64,000 nucleotides of DNA, from assembly GCA_050260675.1 (NCBI GenBank), contig JBLNCN010000011.1, positions 1 to 64,000 of the forward strand, in the 5' to 3' direction. Of the stretch, positions 8,840-16,385 are shown one piece after another. The translations under genes and the position numbers were made by a program. Source of the DNA: JBBDIP01 sp050260675. GTDB taxonomy: Bacteria > Bacillota > Sulfobacillia > Fermentithermobacillales > Fermentithermobacillaceae. The notes beneath the pieces are model-generated. The model saw only the letters and a list, made by a program, of their open reading frames with translations, searched no databases and was not told the origin of the DNA. Each line of letters begins with the position of its first letter. The stretch's first letter is position 1.

Positions 8840-8988
8840 TTCATCCCATTGCAGTCAGATTGCAGTCAAATTGCCTTTCGTAGTAGGCCTTCGCAGTCGC
8901 CCGGAAAACAAAAAACCGCTCTTTGAGCGGCTCTTTTCCTTGGTGGGGGAGACGGGACTTGAACCCGGGACCTCTTGCATGTCAAGCA
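8840..8988. repeat. tRNA-Val 3'-end fragment with duplicated terminator and flank (attachment-site-like scar)
   Basis: Bases 8941-8988 are identical to 29064-29111, the 3' 48 bases (CCA included) of the intact tRNA-Val(GAC) gene. Identity stops abruptly at 8988 inside the anticodon arm. The similarity continues at lower identity on the other side, through a terminator hairpin (8919-8938, CCGCTC/GAGCGG with a T-run on the minus strand) to about 8840, matching 28950-29063. A 3' tRNA fragment opposite an intact tRNA is the usual trace of integrase-mediated insertion. No integrase gene is seen. Confidence 0.75.
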
Positions 8989-9100
8989 GGCGGCCTCCCT
9001 CCCACTCCGTTCCGATGCGTACCGGATCTACAGTATTATCTGCTCGTTTGTCTGTCGCCCTTCCCAGTCGGTCCCGGTCTGTACGGGTCATTTCCATCGT

Positions 9101-9122
9101 GATTGCAGTCAGATTGCAGTCA
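9101..9122. repeat. Second copy of a GCAGTCA-type double repeat
   Basis: The motif GATTGCAGTCAGATTGCAGT with trailing CAA occurs here and at about 8847-8869, with a degenerate third copy at about 28958-28978. The two nearby copies flank the tRNA-Val fragment. They may be arm-type binding sites of a lost integrase, or simple remnants of a tandem duplication. Nothing else in 8989-9196 looks coding. Confidence 0.5.
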
Positions 9123-9196
9123 AGCTCGACTGGCCCCCGATACACCGCAGCAAGGCCTGGCAGAGGCCAATGAAGTGCTTAACACAGCCCCTACTC

Positions 9197-9285
9197 CTAA
9201 GGAACTCCCTTCGTGGTCAGGCCTGCTACAGCTCGGGCACCCCTCCTGAATATCAGGTAGGCATTTCTGTGCCTAGTATCCTTGT
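9197..9285 (-). pseudogene. 3'-terminal remnant of a gene related to the 22214-23065 gene
   Basis: Translated on the minus strand, this stretch reads KDTRHRNAYLIFRRGARA then VAGLT before a TAG stop. The C-terminus of the protein at 22214-23065 reads KDSRHGNAYLLFKRGAQA then VAGLT. Only about 29 codons survive and no upstream coding sequence is attached. The two copies are clearly related but not identical, so this is not a recent duplication. It marks a former related element at the left tRNA-Val scar. Confidence 0.8.
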
Positions 9286-9480
9286 GTTAGCGCCGGTGGT
9301 AAATTGACCCCGGAGGGGAAACGGACAAAAGGGCGCCAGAGAGTAGAATGTTTGGCCTCCATGCACTTCAGGATCTCTTGCCACGAGAGACACTTCCCCT
9401 CGTATTCACCCGTTTGGAAGTCCTCGCACTGATCGCAAGTCAGGATTCCAGGTTGTCCACGTATCCACCTGAAAGGACAA
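9273..9480 (-). CDS. Possible Cys-rich small ORF in the +1 frame at the end of the histidine phosphatase
   Basis: The +1 frame relative to the histidine-phosphatase gene stays open past its stop and encodes a Cys-rich stretch: CPFRWIRGQPGILTCDQC, then KCLSWQEILKCMEAKH, ending at TAG 9275-9273 inside the remnant below. There is no clear start codon. It could be a separate small zinc-binding protein, the shifted end of the phosphatase gene (frameshift), or chance. The left limit is firm; the right limit is a guess. Confidence 0.25.
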
Positions 9481-9996
9481 CGCCTTGTTTGTCCAGGGAA
9501 GTCCCTTGACCAGGTAGTAGACGATATTGATAGCGCGCCTGTGAGTGACCAACATGACGTTTGGCGCGGCGTTCCAGGACAACACGCTGTCGCATAGGTT
9601 CTCCCAGGCGATCTTTATCCTCTGGTAGTTCTCCGCCGAGCTCTCGCCGCCAGGGAAACGCTCGTCCATGGCAAGAGAGGTGAAGGAGATATGGGGGTAA
9701 AACCGGTCAGCGATGCTACTGGGCATCCCGGCCAAGATCCCGTTACTCGTCTCCCGCCATTCGGGCGAATACTCAACCTCAAGGCCCAGGCGCGCGCCAA
9801 TCTCGGTCGCCGTCTCCGCAGCTCTCTCAAGATCACTGATAATCAGCGAGCGGATCAGGAAATCGTCCCGCTTCTCGTCTACTCGTTCCGCTGGCCGCCT
9901 AGCCTGGGCGACGCCCTCCTGGGTGAGACCATGATGGCTCCACCCTCCGCGACATGAATCATCATCCTGACCGTGCCGGACCAAGTAAATGATCAC
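9406..9996 (-). CDS. Histidine phosphatase family protein (phosphoglycerate-mutase-like)
   Basis: A 196-residue protein beginning with IIYLVRHGQ, the RHG phosphohistidine motif. It also has a phosphate-pocket Arg (SDLERAAETA), the acid in PEWRETSNG and a second catalytic His in VMLVTHRRAIN (more often THGG). The family removes phosphate from small molecules or proteins; the substrate is not readable. The GTG start has an AGGGGGT site and lies five bases after the ECF-transporter stop. The last residues look atypical and may reflect a frameshift. It is the last gene of the operon led by the fluoride riboswitch at 14488-14582. Confidence 0.8.
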   Translation of the reverse strand: MIIYLVRHGQDDDSCRGGWSHHGLTQEGVAQARRPAERVDEKRDDFLIRSLIISDLERAAETATEIGARLGLEVEYSPEWRETSNGILAGMPSSIADRFYPHISFTSLAMDERFPGGESSAENYQRIKIAWENLCDSVLSWNAAPNVMLVTHRRAINIVYYLVKGLPWTNKALSFQVDTWTTWNPDLRSVRGLPNG

Positions 9997-10000
9997 TGCT

Positions 10001-10552
10001 CTACCCCCTCGGACACCGTCCTGGCCGTCGCTTCGCGGTAGGAGACGCTTTCATCCGGCGCCTTATCAGGGAGAACATGGGCGGGATGCATATGATCTGC
10101 GCTACGACGCCAGGCAATGCTATGCTGATGGCTCCGATCAGTGGCGCCCAAAGCGGCACCTGGGGGACCCCGAACATAGGGAGGATAAGGTAGGCCAGGA
10201 CTCCGTAAACCGCTCGCCCGGCAAACATGGCGCCCAGGAGTGACACGTAGACGCCCGCATGGAGTCTCTCGTAGAAGAGCCCGGTCAGGAGGCCATAGAT
10301 GGCAAGTTCGACGGCAGCGACCTGGGCAAGGGGCGGAGCGAGAGACGGAATACCGATCAAGATCGCACTGAGGATTGGGCTCAGGACTCCAACCAGCATT
10401 CCGGCAACAGGTCCGCAGACGAATCCTGCGAGCAACACCGGTACGTGTGCCGGCAGAAGAACCTGACTCAACCCGACAGAGCTGAAGACTACAGGCAACA
10501 CTATCCCTAGAGCAACAAACAGGCTGCTATATGCCAGTTTTCGAGTGTTCAT
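10001..10552 (-). CDS. ECF-type transporter substrate-binding (S) component
   Basis: A 183-residue membrane protein with about five or six hydrophobic helices and the pattern of ECF S components: LAYSSLFVALGIVLPVVF at the N-terminus, then LLPAHVPVLLAGFVCGPVAG and VGVLSPILSAIL. This resembles the FolT/PanT/thiamine-type S fold that captures a vitamin and works with EcfT and EcfAA', which are not in the window. I chose the ATG at 10552 over an upstream one. The start overlaps the preceding gene by 26 bases. The ligand cannot be assigned. Confidence 0.8.
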   Translation of the reverse strand: MNTRKLAYSSLFVALGIVLPVVFSSVGLSQVLLPAHVPVLLAGFVCGPVAGMLVGVLSPILSAILIGIPSLAPPLAQVAAVELAIYGLLTGLFYERLHAGVYVSLLGAMFAGRAVYGVLAYLILPMFGVPQVPLWAPLIGAISIALPGVVAQIICIPPMFSLIRRRMKASPTAKRRPGRCPRG

Positions 10553-10925
10553 CGGATCCAGCGCCCCGGTCTGAACGGGTCTCAACAGCGTTCAGAGCAG
10601 CGACACAGACCGCATCCCCGAAGCTCTCCGAGAATGACCTTCTGAAATCGGTGTCCCTGAGCGCTATGCCTACATACCAGGTCCCTCTCTCGTCGTCGTT
10701 CTCCCAATAGCTGGCCTCAGACTTCTCGGCTTTGGCCACCACCAGCCATGTAGACCGAATGTCGCCAGACGGGTCGAACTCCGGACCCGGGAAAGTATCT
10801 CCAAGGACCTTCTCCACGATCAGAGACGCCCGTGCCTGCCAGTCCATAAGGACCCACTTGCTGATCTCCAACTCAATACCCCGCTTCACGGCCCTATCGG
10901 GGCGTGGGCTGAGACGAGCCTTCAT
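10527..10925 (-). CDS. Conserved-looking protein of unknown function
   Basis: A 132-residue soluble protein that I do not recognise. The ATG overlaps the HAD gene stop (ATGA), so it is co-translated. It is rich in Trp and acidic residues (WVLMDWQARASLIVEKVL, then SYWENDDERGTWYVGIAL) with mixed alpha/beta character and no membrane helix. The fold could be a small ligand-binding or regulatory domain. Its position between the HAD protein and the ECF S component inside a fluoride-controlled operon is the only functional clue. Confidence 0.65.
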   Translation of the reverse strand: MKARLSPRPDRAVKRGIELEISKWVLMDWQARASLIVEKVLGDTFPGPEFDPSGDIRSTWLVVAKAEKSEASYWENDDERGTWYVGIALRDTDFRRSFSESFGDAVCVAALNAVETRSDRGAGSDEHSKTGI

Positions 10926-11392
10926 CGCCTCAACGTAGCTACTAGGCGTTTCGGGTTCAAGAGAAGGTCAATGGCGTCTCTTATGTTATTGACGGCAATG
11001 TCGGCGGCAATGAGAGTACGCGCCGAACAGCCTTCCCGGCCAAGCACCACAATCCCAAGAGCGCATTCGGCCATCATGAGACTATCGTTGATGCCGTTCC
11101 CGATGCAGACCGTCTTGCCGGCGCCAAGATCGCGGACGAACCTCGCCTTATCGGCCATCCCATCACTCTGACTGACCACTTTCAACGAGACCGGAAGCCC
11201 GGCGCACTCCTCTTTGGCCTTGCCGAACGTGTCGGCAGTCAGGACATACACCTTCACGCGTTCGGAGAGCTGCCGAAGCCTCTCGCCCACTCCTTCCTCG
11301 ATGCAGCCGTCACACGCAAGCGTGCCGTTGTAGTCGAACACGACGGATTCTAGTCTGAACGTTTCACCGGACGGAAGATCGAGACTGATCAT
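10922..11392 (-). CDS. Soluble P-type-ATPase-like HAD family protein
   Basis: A 156-residue HAD-fold protein: catalytic-loop VVFDYNGTLACDG, the Thr/Lys region VYVLTADTFGKAKEE, and motif IV in IGNGINDSLMMAECALGI. This matches the soluble proteins related to the P domain of P-type ATPases (COG4087 type). The second Asp of the HAD DxD motif is Asn, as in that group, so ordinary phosphatase activity is uncertain. I chose the ATG at 11392; the longer frame lies inside the MutS-like gene. It overlaps that gene by 29 bases and the next by four. Confidence 0.82.
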   Translation of the reverse strand: MISLDLPSGETFRLESVVFDYNGTLACDGCIEEGVGERLRQLSERVKVYVLTADTFGKAKEECAGLPVSLKVVSQSDGMADKARFVRDLGAGKTVCIGNGINDSLMMAECALGIVVLGREGCSARTLIAADIAVNNIRDAIDLLLNPKRLVATLRR

Positions 11393-12911
11393 CTTCGCCG
11401 CCGAGCCTCCCTTGTGCTGGCCCTCCAGCAAGATTTTTGCCGAATACCTCGCGGTACAGGTCCTCGCCATAGCTCGTGGGCAGTGGTACGCCCTCTACGA
11501 GCCGGAAGTTGCGGGAGCCGCCTGGCTGCCTGCCAGCCCGCAGAAAGAGAGTGTCCTTTGCCCGCTGCTCACGGAAACCACCGGAGAGAGCGTACATGTG
11601 GGTAACGAAGAAGACTTTCACGCCTTCATCGAGCAGAGCGCTCACGATCTGCCGGGCTATCTCGGAACCTTCCCGCTCGTTGGTTGATGCAAAGGACTCA
11701 TTGAACAAGATGAGCGCGTGTGTCTTCACCTCGCCGATCAATTCGCTCATCCTCAAGAGCTCTTCGTCAAGTTTCCCGTGCTTCATGGCGGCATCTTCTT
11801 CACGCTTATAGTGGGTGAAAACGCCACTTGCCACGTTGGCCCTGAATTCCTCTGCGCCCACAAACATGCCGCATTGCATCATGAGTTGAGCTTGACCGAT
11901 GCTGCGGAGGAACGTAGACTTGCCTCCCTGGTTGGCGCCGGTGATCACGACAAGATCTCTCTTGCCGGCTGTCGCGCTGTTGCCCACGGTCCTGGAGGGG
12001 ATCGATAGCGAGAGGCAGACGTCGTACAGGCCCTCGAACTCATGCTCCCTCTCTGTCATGTCAAGCGGAACCGGGAAGCAAATCGGCTCGCCCTTCTCCC
12101 GGAGAGTCTCATATAGGTTCACGCATCCGACGTAAAAGGCCGTCTCTGCCCTTAATGCCGTGAAGAAACTGAGGATATGCTCGGTCGACTGGGCTACCGC
12201 GTCGGCCGCAAGGTTGATCGCCCTATCCTTGCGCCTCTCAAGGTCGTGGGCCCCGGCGTCGTCCCGTGGATGGATCGCAATCTTCGGCGCGAAGTGCCAC
12301 TTGATCTTGGTCTTTAGATCGCTGAGCATACTATGCAGGGTGTAGTTGGTGGCGATGCACCCTCTTCCGATTTCCGCGCTCACGAGCATGCCGTCGTGGA
12401 ATGCCAGCTGTTTTAAGTGCGACTCAACCTCTTCGAAATAACCGTCGGTCAACTCACGCTGCAAAGTGGCCATCAGGCCGCAAAGCCCTTCCGATTGGAA
12501 CTTGCTCTCGTACGTGTCGGCGACACGGCGTAGCTCTCTGAGCATCCGTACCAGCATCTCCAGCATCCTCACCGAGCTGAACATCACGGAACTCAGGAAC
12601 TGGCTGGAGATACCCCACAGGTGCTGTCTTCTTTCCTCGAACGTCCTTTCTGTGATGCTGTAGATCTCCCTGACCGCGTCCGGGTTTTGGAGACAGTCTC
12701 TTAGCACTGCCTGCCGGTACGAGATCTCCTCTGTGCTGCCGAGCTGGTCGAATACTGCACTGCTCACAACACCGTACAAGTACCTGTCGTCCCGCGCCAT
12801 TGCATTGAAGAGGATACCCAGCCCCAAGTCCGTTGCGACCACCTCTTGGCGAGGCGTCCAAGCGGTTCGCGGCTCAAAGTCCTTGTCGCGGTACATGAGG
12901 TGGACTTTCAT
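11364..12911 (-). CDS. MutS-like ATPase (second of a pair)
   Basis: A 515-residue protein with a helical N-terminal part (about 1-280) and a MutS-type ABC ATPase. Walker A is ITGANQGGKSTFLRS, and the Walker B strand is HALILFNESFAST (Asp-Glu of MutS replaced by Asn-Glu). It lacks the mismatch-reading and connector domains of true MutS (about 850 residues). The ATG overlaps the upstream MutS-like gene (ATGA). The two paralogues probably form a heterodimer on DNA or act on another substrate. Mismatch repair proper should not be assumed. Confidence 0.85.
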   Translation of the reverse strand: MKVHLMYRDKDFEPRTAWTPRQEVVATDLGLGILFNAMARDDRYLYGVVSSAVFDQLGSTEEISYRQAVLRDCLQNPDAVREIYSITERTFEERRQHLWGISSQFLSSVMFSSVRMLEMLVRMLRELRRVADTYESKFQSEGLCGLMATLQRELTDGYFEEVESHLKQLAFHDGMLVSAEIGRGCIATNYTLHSMLSDLKTKIKWHFAPKIAIHPRDDAGAHDLERRKDRAINLAADAVAQSTEHILSFFTALRAETAFYVGCVNLYETLREKGEPICFPVPLDMTEREHEFEGLYDVCLSLSIPSRTVGNSATAGKRDLVVITGANQGGKSTFLRSIGQAQLMMQCGMFVGAEEFRANVASGVFTHYKREEDAAMKHGKLDEELLRMSELIGEVKTHALILFNESFASTNEREGSEIARQIVSALLDEGVKVFFVTHMYALSGGFREQRAKDTLFLRAGRQPGGSRNFRLVEGVPLPTSYGEDLYREVFGKNLAGGPAQGRLGGEDDQSRSSVR

Positions 12912-14461
12912 GACGCGATCCGTCCCCTTATGGACCTGTAGGTAAGCCCGTATTTCTCGGCTATGGCCATGGCATAGGCCAATCCGTCGGCTGGCTTCCG
13001 GACAATCCTGAAGGTGCGGAGGGTCGGGTTCTCAGGCACAACGGTACTGACCATGCTAACGACCGCTGCATTCCCTGAAGCCAGTTCGTCCAGAAAAGTG
13101 ACCCATACGCATATGAGGCTCTTCCGCAAGATGATGTCCATAAGACTCTTTCCAATGGCGACTCCATCATTGAGGGAGGTAGACGCAAGAATCTCGTTGA
13201 TGATGACGATGCTGCTCGCTGTAGCTCGCTCCAAGATGTCGTGGATCCGGATGAGCTCGCTCTTCAGCTTTCCATTCAGGCTCTCAACGCGTTCCTCCCG
13301 CTCGAAGTGGGTAAACATGTTGTCGAACAGGAACAGACAGGCCTCCCTTCCCGGGATGGGACACCCGAGGGACGCGAGGAAATGCATCTGCCCGAACGCC
13401 CTGGCAAAGGTGGTCTTCCCACCCTGGTTAGGTCCGGAAACAACGATAACGCGTTCCCCTTCCTCCAGGTGGAAGTCGTTGAGCACGATGGGGTCGCCCT
13501 GAGGGATCATCTTCGCCGCGAGAGCGATATCGAAACCGTCGATACTGTGGATGTTCTTCGCTTCCGGCGTGACCTCGGGGTAACAGAATGGCAGACCTGC
13601 GGCTTTCAGAGGCGCGATGTATTCAAGATAGGAAATGTAGAACTGCAAGTCCTTAGAGAAGCCTACTATCGTTTCGTCGAGGAAACTCCGATGCTTTTGC
13701 ACGAATCTGTCGAGCATCGAAAAGGCGTCGGGGAAGATGTTCGCCACAAGACCCAGCACGCCCTCCTCTACGTGCTCAGCGCAGGTCTCCTCAGGTATCT
13801 TCTTCAAGTAGCTATTCACTGCGCCCTGCCGGAATCTCTCAAAAGACGCAACGATGTCGCGAGTGTAATCAGTCTCCCCCTCGTACTTCAGTACTTTTAT
13901 TGTCCCATTCTTGATCAGCATGCACCATTTCACATGGGACATGGCAAGTTTCACGTCTTCGGCCTCGCGCCACACGGCGGCAAGAGCCTCCGAACTGAGA
14001 TAGTCAGCGACATACTCCCGTGCGGATTGTAGACCGGCAGATTGCAGGTTGGCACTCTTGAGGTCAGACCCGAATCTCTCCAAAGTCCATCGGTAGTTCA
14101 GGACGGCTTCCAGGAAGTAGCCCATCCTCAGATAGCCGATACCCTGTTTGGACCAATCCGAAGGCTTGAGGAGACTCGTTACAAGCCGCTCTATATCCAG
14201 CATCTGTCGGGAGAAGGCGTCGGCTTGCTTCAGCAGCTCACGATCTTCAAGATCGCGCATGACTGCTTGTCGATACACAACGGTCTGCTTGTTGCAGCCA
14301 GGCGAGTAGAACAGCGGCTTTAGATCGAAGTCTTTCTTTCTGGCGGTCACCGAGGCGACAACCTGGTCAAGATTGATGTCCCGGAAGAACTCAGGCTCTT
14401 CGCGGACCCTCGCTGCATCCCCTTCAGCTCCCGCTGGAAACAAGATGCTAAACGGCGTCAC
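12908..14461 (-). CDS. MutS-like ATPase (first of a pair)
   Basis: About 517 residues, paralogous to the next gene. The N-terminal half is helical; the MutS ATPase has VVSGPNQGGKTTFARAFG as Walker A and SSIVIINEILASTS as Walker B (Asn-Glu in place of Asp-Glu, as in the partner). The GAGGGAGG site abuts the ATG at 14467, so I favour the GTG two codons later (14461), which is correctly spaced; the ATG remains possible. It is the first gene behind the fluoride riboswitch at 14488-14582 and is coupled to five downstream genes. Confidence 0.85.
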   Translation of the reverse strand: MTPFSILFPAGAEGDAARVREEPEFFRDINLDQVVASVTARKKDFDLKPLFYSPGCNKQTVVYRQAVMRDLEDRELLKQADAFSRQMLDIERLVTSLLKPSDWSKQGIGYLRMGYFLEAVLNYRWTLERFGSDLKSANLQSAGLQSAREYVADYLSSEALAAVWREAEDVKLAMSHVKWCMLIKNGTIKVLKYEGETDYTRDIVASFERFRQGAVNSYLKKIPEETCAEHVEEGVLGLVANIFPDAFSMLDRFVQKHRSFLDETIVGFSKDLQFYISYLEYIAPLKAAGLPFCYPEVTPEAKNIHSIDGFDIALAAKMIPQGDPIVLNDFHLEEGERVIVVSGPNQGGKTTFARAFGQMHFLASLGCPIPGREACLFLFDNMFTHFEREERVESLNGKLKSELIRIHDILERATASSIVIINEILASTSLNDGVAIGKSLMDIILRKSLICVWVTFLDELASGNAAVVSMVSTVVPENPTLRTFRIVRKPADGLAYAMAIAEKYGLTYRSIRGRIAS

Positions 14462-14487
14462 TTCCATACCTCCCTCGGTCGCAGAGC

Positions 14488-14582
14488 ATAAAAACGACCT
14501 CTGCAAGCATGCCTGCAGAGGTCATCAGCTTCATCAAGCGATCAAGCGGTTTTGGCTTTCGCTGCGGGAGAACCTCATTCCC
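14488..14582 (-). ncRNA. Fluoride (crcB-type) riboswitch with terminator, leader of the MutS-like operon
   Basis: On the minus strand the leader reads GGGAATGAGGTTCTCCC, then AAGCTGATGACCTCTGCA, then a hairpin whose second arm TGCAGAGGTC (14496-14505) is followed by a T-run. The fluoride aptamer has this P1 loop (GATG-GGTTC), the pseudoknot partner and the CTGATG-xCTCC stem, which doubles as the terminator arm. A TATAAT -10 box lies at 14594-14589. Known behaviour: fluoride binding stabilises the aptamer and blocks termination. The usual GGGGATGA appears as GGGAATGA. Paired closely by the copy at 18298-18390. Confidence 0.85.
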
Positions 14583-14618
14583 ATTAGCATTATAGCATCC
14601 ATCGAACCGCCGCCGGGT

Positions 14619-15815
14619 CTACGCCTGCTGACTCCTATTCATCGCCGCCAGAACACCGATGGAGGCCAGCTGAGTGACGATTGAGAATCCTACGAGAACC
14701 GGGATGGAGAAATCATAGAGAATGCCCATGAAGGCGCTCCCAATGAACCAGAACAGGCCGTATCCTGCGTTGAATATACCGTAAGCTGAGCCCCTCCTCT
14801 CCGGCGCCACCATCTCAGCGATCGCCGCCCGTAGAATCGACTCCTGAACACCCATTCCGATGCCCCAGAGAAGGATCCCGAATATCGCGGTACTCCTCGA
14901 ACCCAAGAACGCGAACGGGGCGAAGAACGCGGAGAAGGATACCGCGATAATCAGGGACTTGGCGTGAATCTTGTCGAACAACTTCCCGAAGACCAGCGCC
15001 GAGACAGCGTCGATCCCCATTGCCGCCGCGTAGAGCAGCGGGATCCAGGTTGCCGGCACCGCCCCCACCCGCTGAAGATGGAACGCGACAAGAGGAAAGT
15101 CAGCGTATCCGGCCGCAACCAGGGCTATCGCGAGCATGTAGACCCAGAACTTCTTCGGTAGCCCCTTGCTCTCGATGACAGTCGTCTTCGCTTCAAGGTC
15201 CCGGGGCTTCGGGTAGAGGAGCCTGGCTGTCCCGAGCACTACTAGCGCTGCCAGCGCAGGAAACAGCAAAACGCGGAATGCGGGACGGTACTCCTGGCGA
15301 GTCCCCATCGCGAAGGCCACCAAGAGAGGTCCTGCTACGGCTCCCATCTGGTCCATCGCTTCATGGAGAGCAAATCCCCAGCCATGACCAGTCTGCGAAG
15401 TCGCGTGAGAAAGCATGGTGTCGCGAGCGGGGTTCCTAATCGCCTTACCGGTCCTCTCCAATATCATGAGGCCGGCGGCGAGTTGCCAGTTGCCGGCGAG
15501 AGCCAGCAGGGGAACTGCAAGCAGGTTCAGGCAGTAGCCAATCCCGGTAATGAGCCAATACTGGCCGGTCTTGTCGCTGACATACCCGGAAACCAGCCGA
15601 AGCCCGTACCCGATCAGCTCGCCGAGCCCGGCTACTAGGCCGACAATCGCGCCTGTCGCCCCCAGGCTTCCAAGGAACGGGCCAGTGACGCTCCGGGCAC
15701 CCTCATAGGTCATGTCCGCGAACAGGCTGACGACGCCGAGGAGCACGACGAACTTGACGGCGTTGCTCCTGTTCGATGCCTCAGTGTTCTTTTTCTGAAA
15801 TTGCCCCACAGCCAT
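14619..15815 (-). CDS. MFS transporter, fluoride-riboswitch linked
   Basis: A 398-residue major facilitator with about 12 hydrophobic helices. It has the loop 2-3 signature region GYVSDKTGQYWLI and, in the second half, GKLFDKIHAKSL. The ATG at 15815 follows GGAGGAG at good spacing. Its substrate is not readable; drug or sugar-efflux-like members share this architecture. The unit is preceded by a small ORF and a fluoride riboswitch (16243-16311), so expression in fluoride is expected if transcription reads through the 61 bases between the genes. Because no CrcB or EriC channel is in the window, this carrier is a candidate for fluoride-stress export; this is inference. Confidence 0.85.
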   Translation of the reverse strand: MAVGQFQKKNTEASNRSNAVKFVVLLGVVSLFADMTYEGARSVTGPFLGSLGATGAIVGLVAGLGELIGYGLRLVSGYVSDKTGQYWLITGIGYCLNLLAVPLLALAGNWQLAAGLMILERTGKAIRNPARDTMLSHATSQTGHGWGFALHEAMDQMGAVAGPLLVAFAMGTRQEYRPAFRVLLFPALAALVVLGTARLLYPKPRDLEAKTTVIESKGLPKKFWVYMLAIALVAAGYADFPLVAFHLQRVGAVPATWIPLLYAAAMGIDAVSALVFGKLFDKIHAKSLIIAVSFSAFFAPFAFLGSRSTAIFGILLWGIGMGVQESILRAAIAEMVAPERRGSAYGIFNAGYGLFWFIGSAFMGILYDFSIPVLVGFSIVTQLASIGVLAAMNRSQQA

Positions 15816-15876
15816 GATGCACTCCTCCTTCAGTGTCTTCTCTGCAAGGTTGCACTATATGGGGGTGCTTCACGGC

Positions 15877-16212
15877 CTATCCTCCGGGGTCTCGGGTCAG
15901 GTGAGTCTGGGCTGAGGCTGCACGAGATGAGGTACCTGCGATCTGTCTGCAAAACGCTCTGGCTCGAACAAGTTCCTGCTCAAACGGAACCCTTCCCTCT
16001 CCATTTGGCATCTGCCTCCCTGCGAAGTCCCGGTATTCGTACGGAGCCATCTGAGGCCGGCGCGGCACGCCGCGGCCGGCAAGCAAAGCTATAGTGGCAG
16101 CGTCCTGTGGCCAATCCTTGAGCGCACCATCGTGGGCTAGGCTCACACGAGTCTCACGGGCCGATTCGCGGATCCTCCGAACTATGTTCACAGCTCCTTC
16201 ATGGATCACCAC
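15877..16212 (-). CDS. Small protein of unknown function, first ORF behind a fluoride riboswitch
   Basis: A 111-codon frame with a GTG start and a well-placed GGGAGG site five bases upstream, 31 bases after the riboswitch terminator. The N-terminal half (VVIHEGAVNIVRRIRESA, then ATIALLAGRG) looks like a soluble alpha/beta segment. The C-terminal half is less protein-like, so a frameshift or decay is possible. I recognise no family. Confidence 0.45.
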   Translation of the reverse strand: MVIHEGAVNIVRRIRESARETRVSLAHDGALKDWPQDAATIALLAGRGVPRRPQMAPYEYRDFAGRQMPNGEGRVPFEQELVRARAFCRQIAGTSSRAASAQTHLTRDPGG

Positions 16213-16242
16213 GTCCGCCTCCCGGGAAAACGCCCGACATGC

Positions 16243-16311
16243 AAAAGGCTCCTACAGGACCGAGTCCCATAGGAGCCATCACGCGCGCGGCGCTTAAGTG
16301 AGCCCCATCAC
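16243..16311 (-). ncRNA. Fluoride (crcB-type) riboswitch upstream of small ORF and MFS gene
   Basis: On the minus strand: GTGATGGGGCTCAC (16311-16298), AAGCGCC, then GTGATGGCTCCTA, then a terminator stem GGCTCCTA/TAGGAGCC (16277-16247) followed by four T. The arrangement matches the fluoride aptamer and nearly duplicates the enolase leader at 19737-19803. The short T-tract makes the terminator weaker than in the other copies. Confidence 0.85.
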
Positions 16312-16319
16312 TATTACCG

Positions 16320-16348
16320 ATTCTAGCCCTACCATAACGGTATTACAA
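16320..16348 (-). promoter_or_regulatory. Sigma-A-type promoter of the MFS fluoride unit
   Basis: On the minus strand, -35 TTGTAA (16348-16343), a 17-base spacer and -10 TAGAAT (16325-16320) place the transcription start a few bases before the fluoride aptamer. Box match is 4/6 and 5/6 to the consensus, counted by eye. Confidence 0.6.
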
Positions 16349-16385
16349 CCGCATATGATGTGGTCGCTTTGGCCTCTCTTGATCG

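Noticed and set aside
8855..9145. 96-residue minus-strand open frame
   Set aside because: Runs straight through the tRNA-Val fragment and its terminator; not a protein gene.
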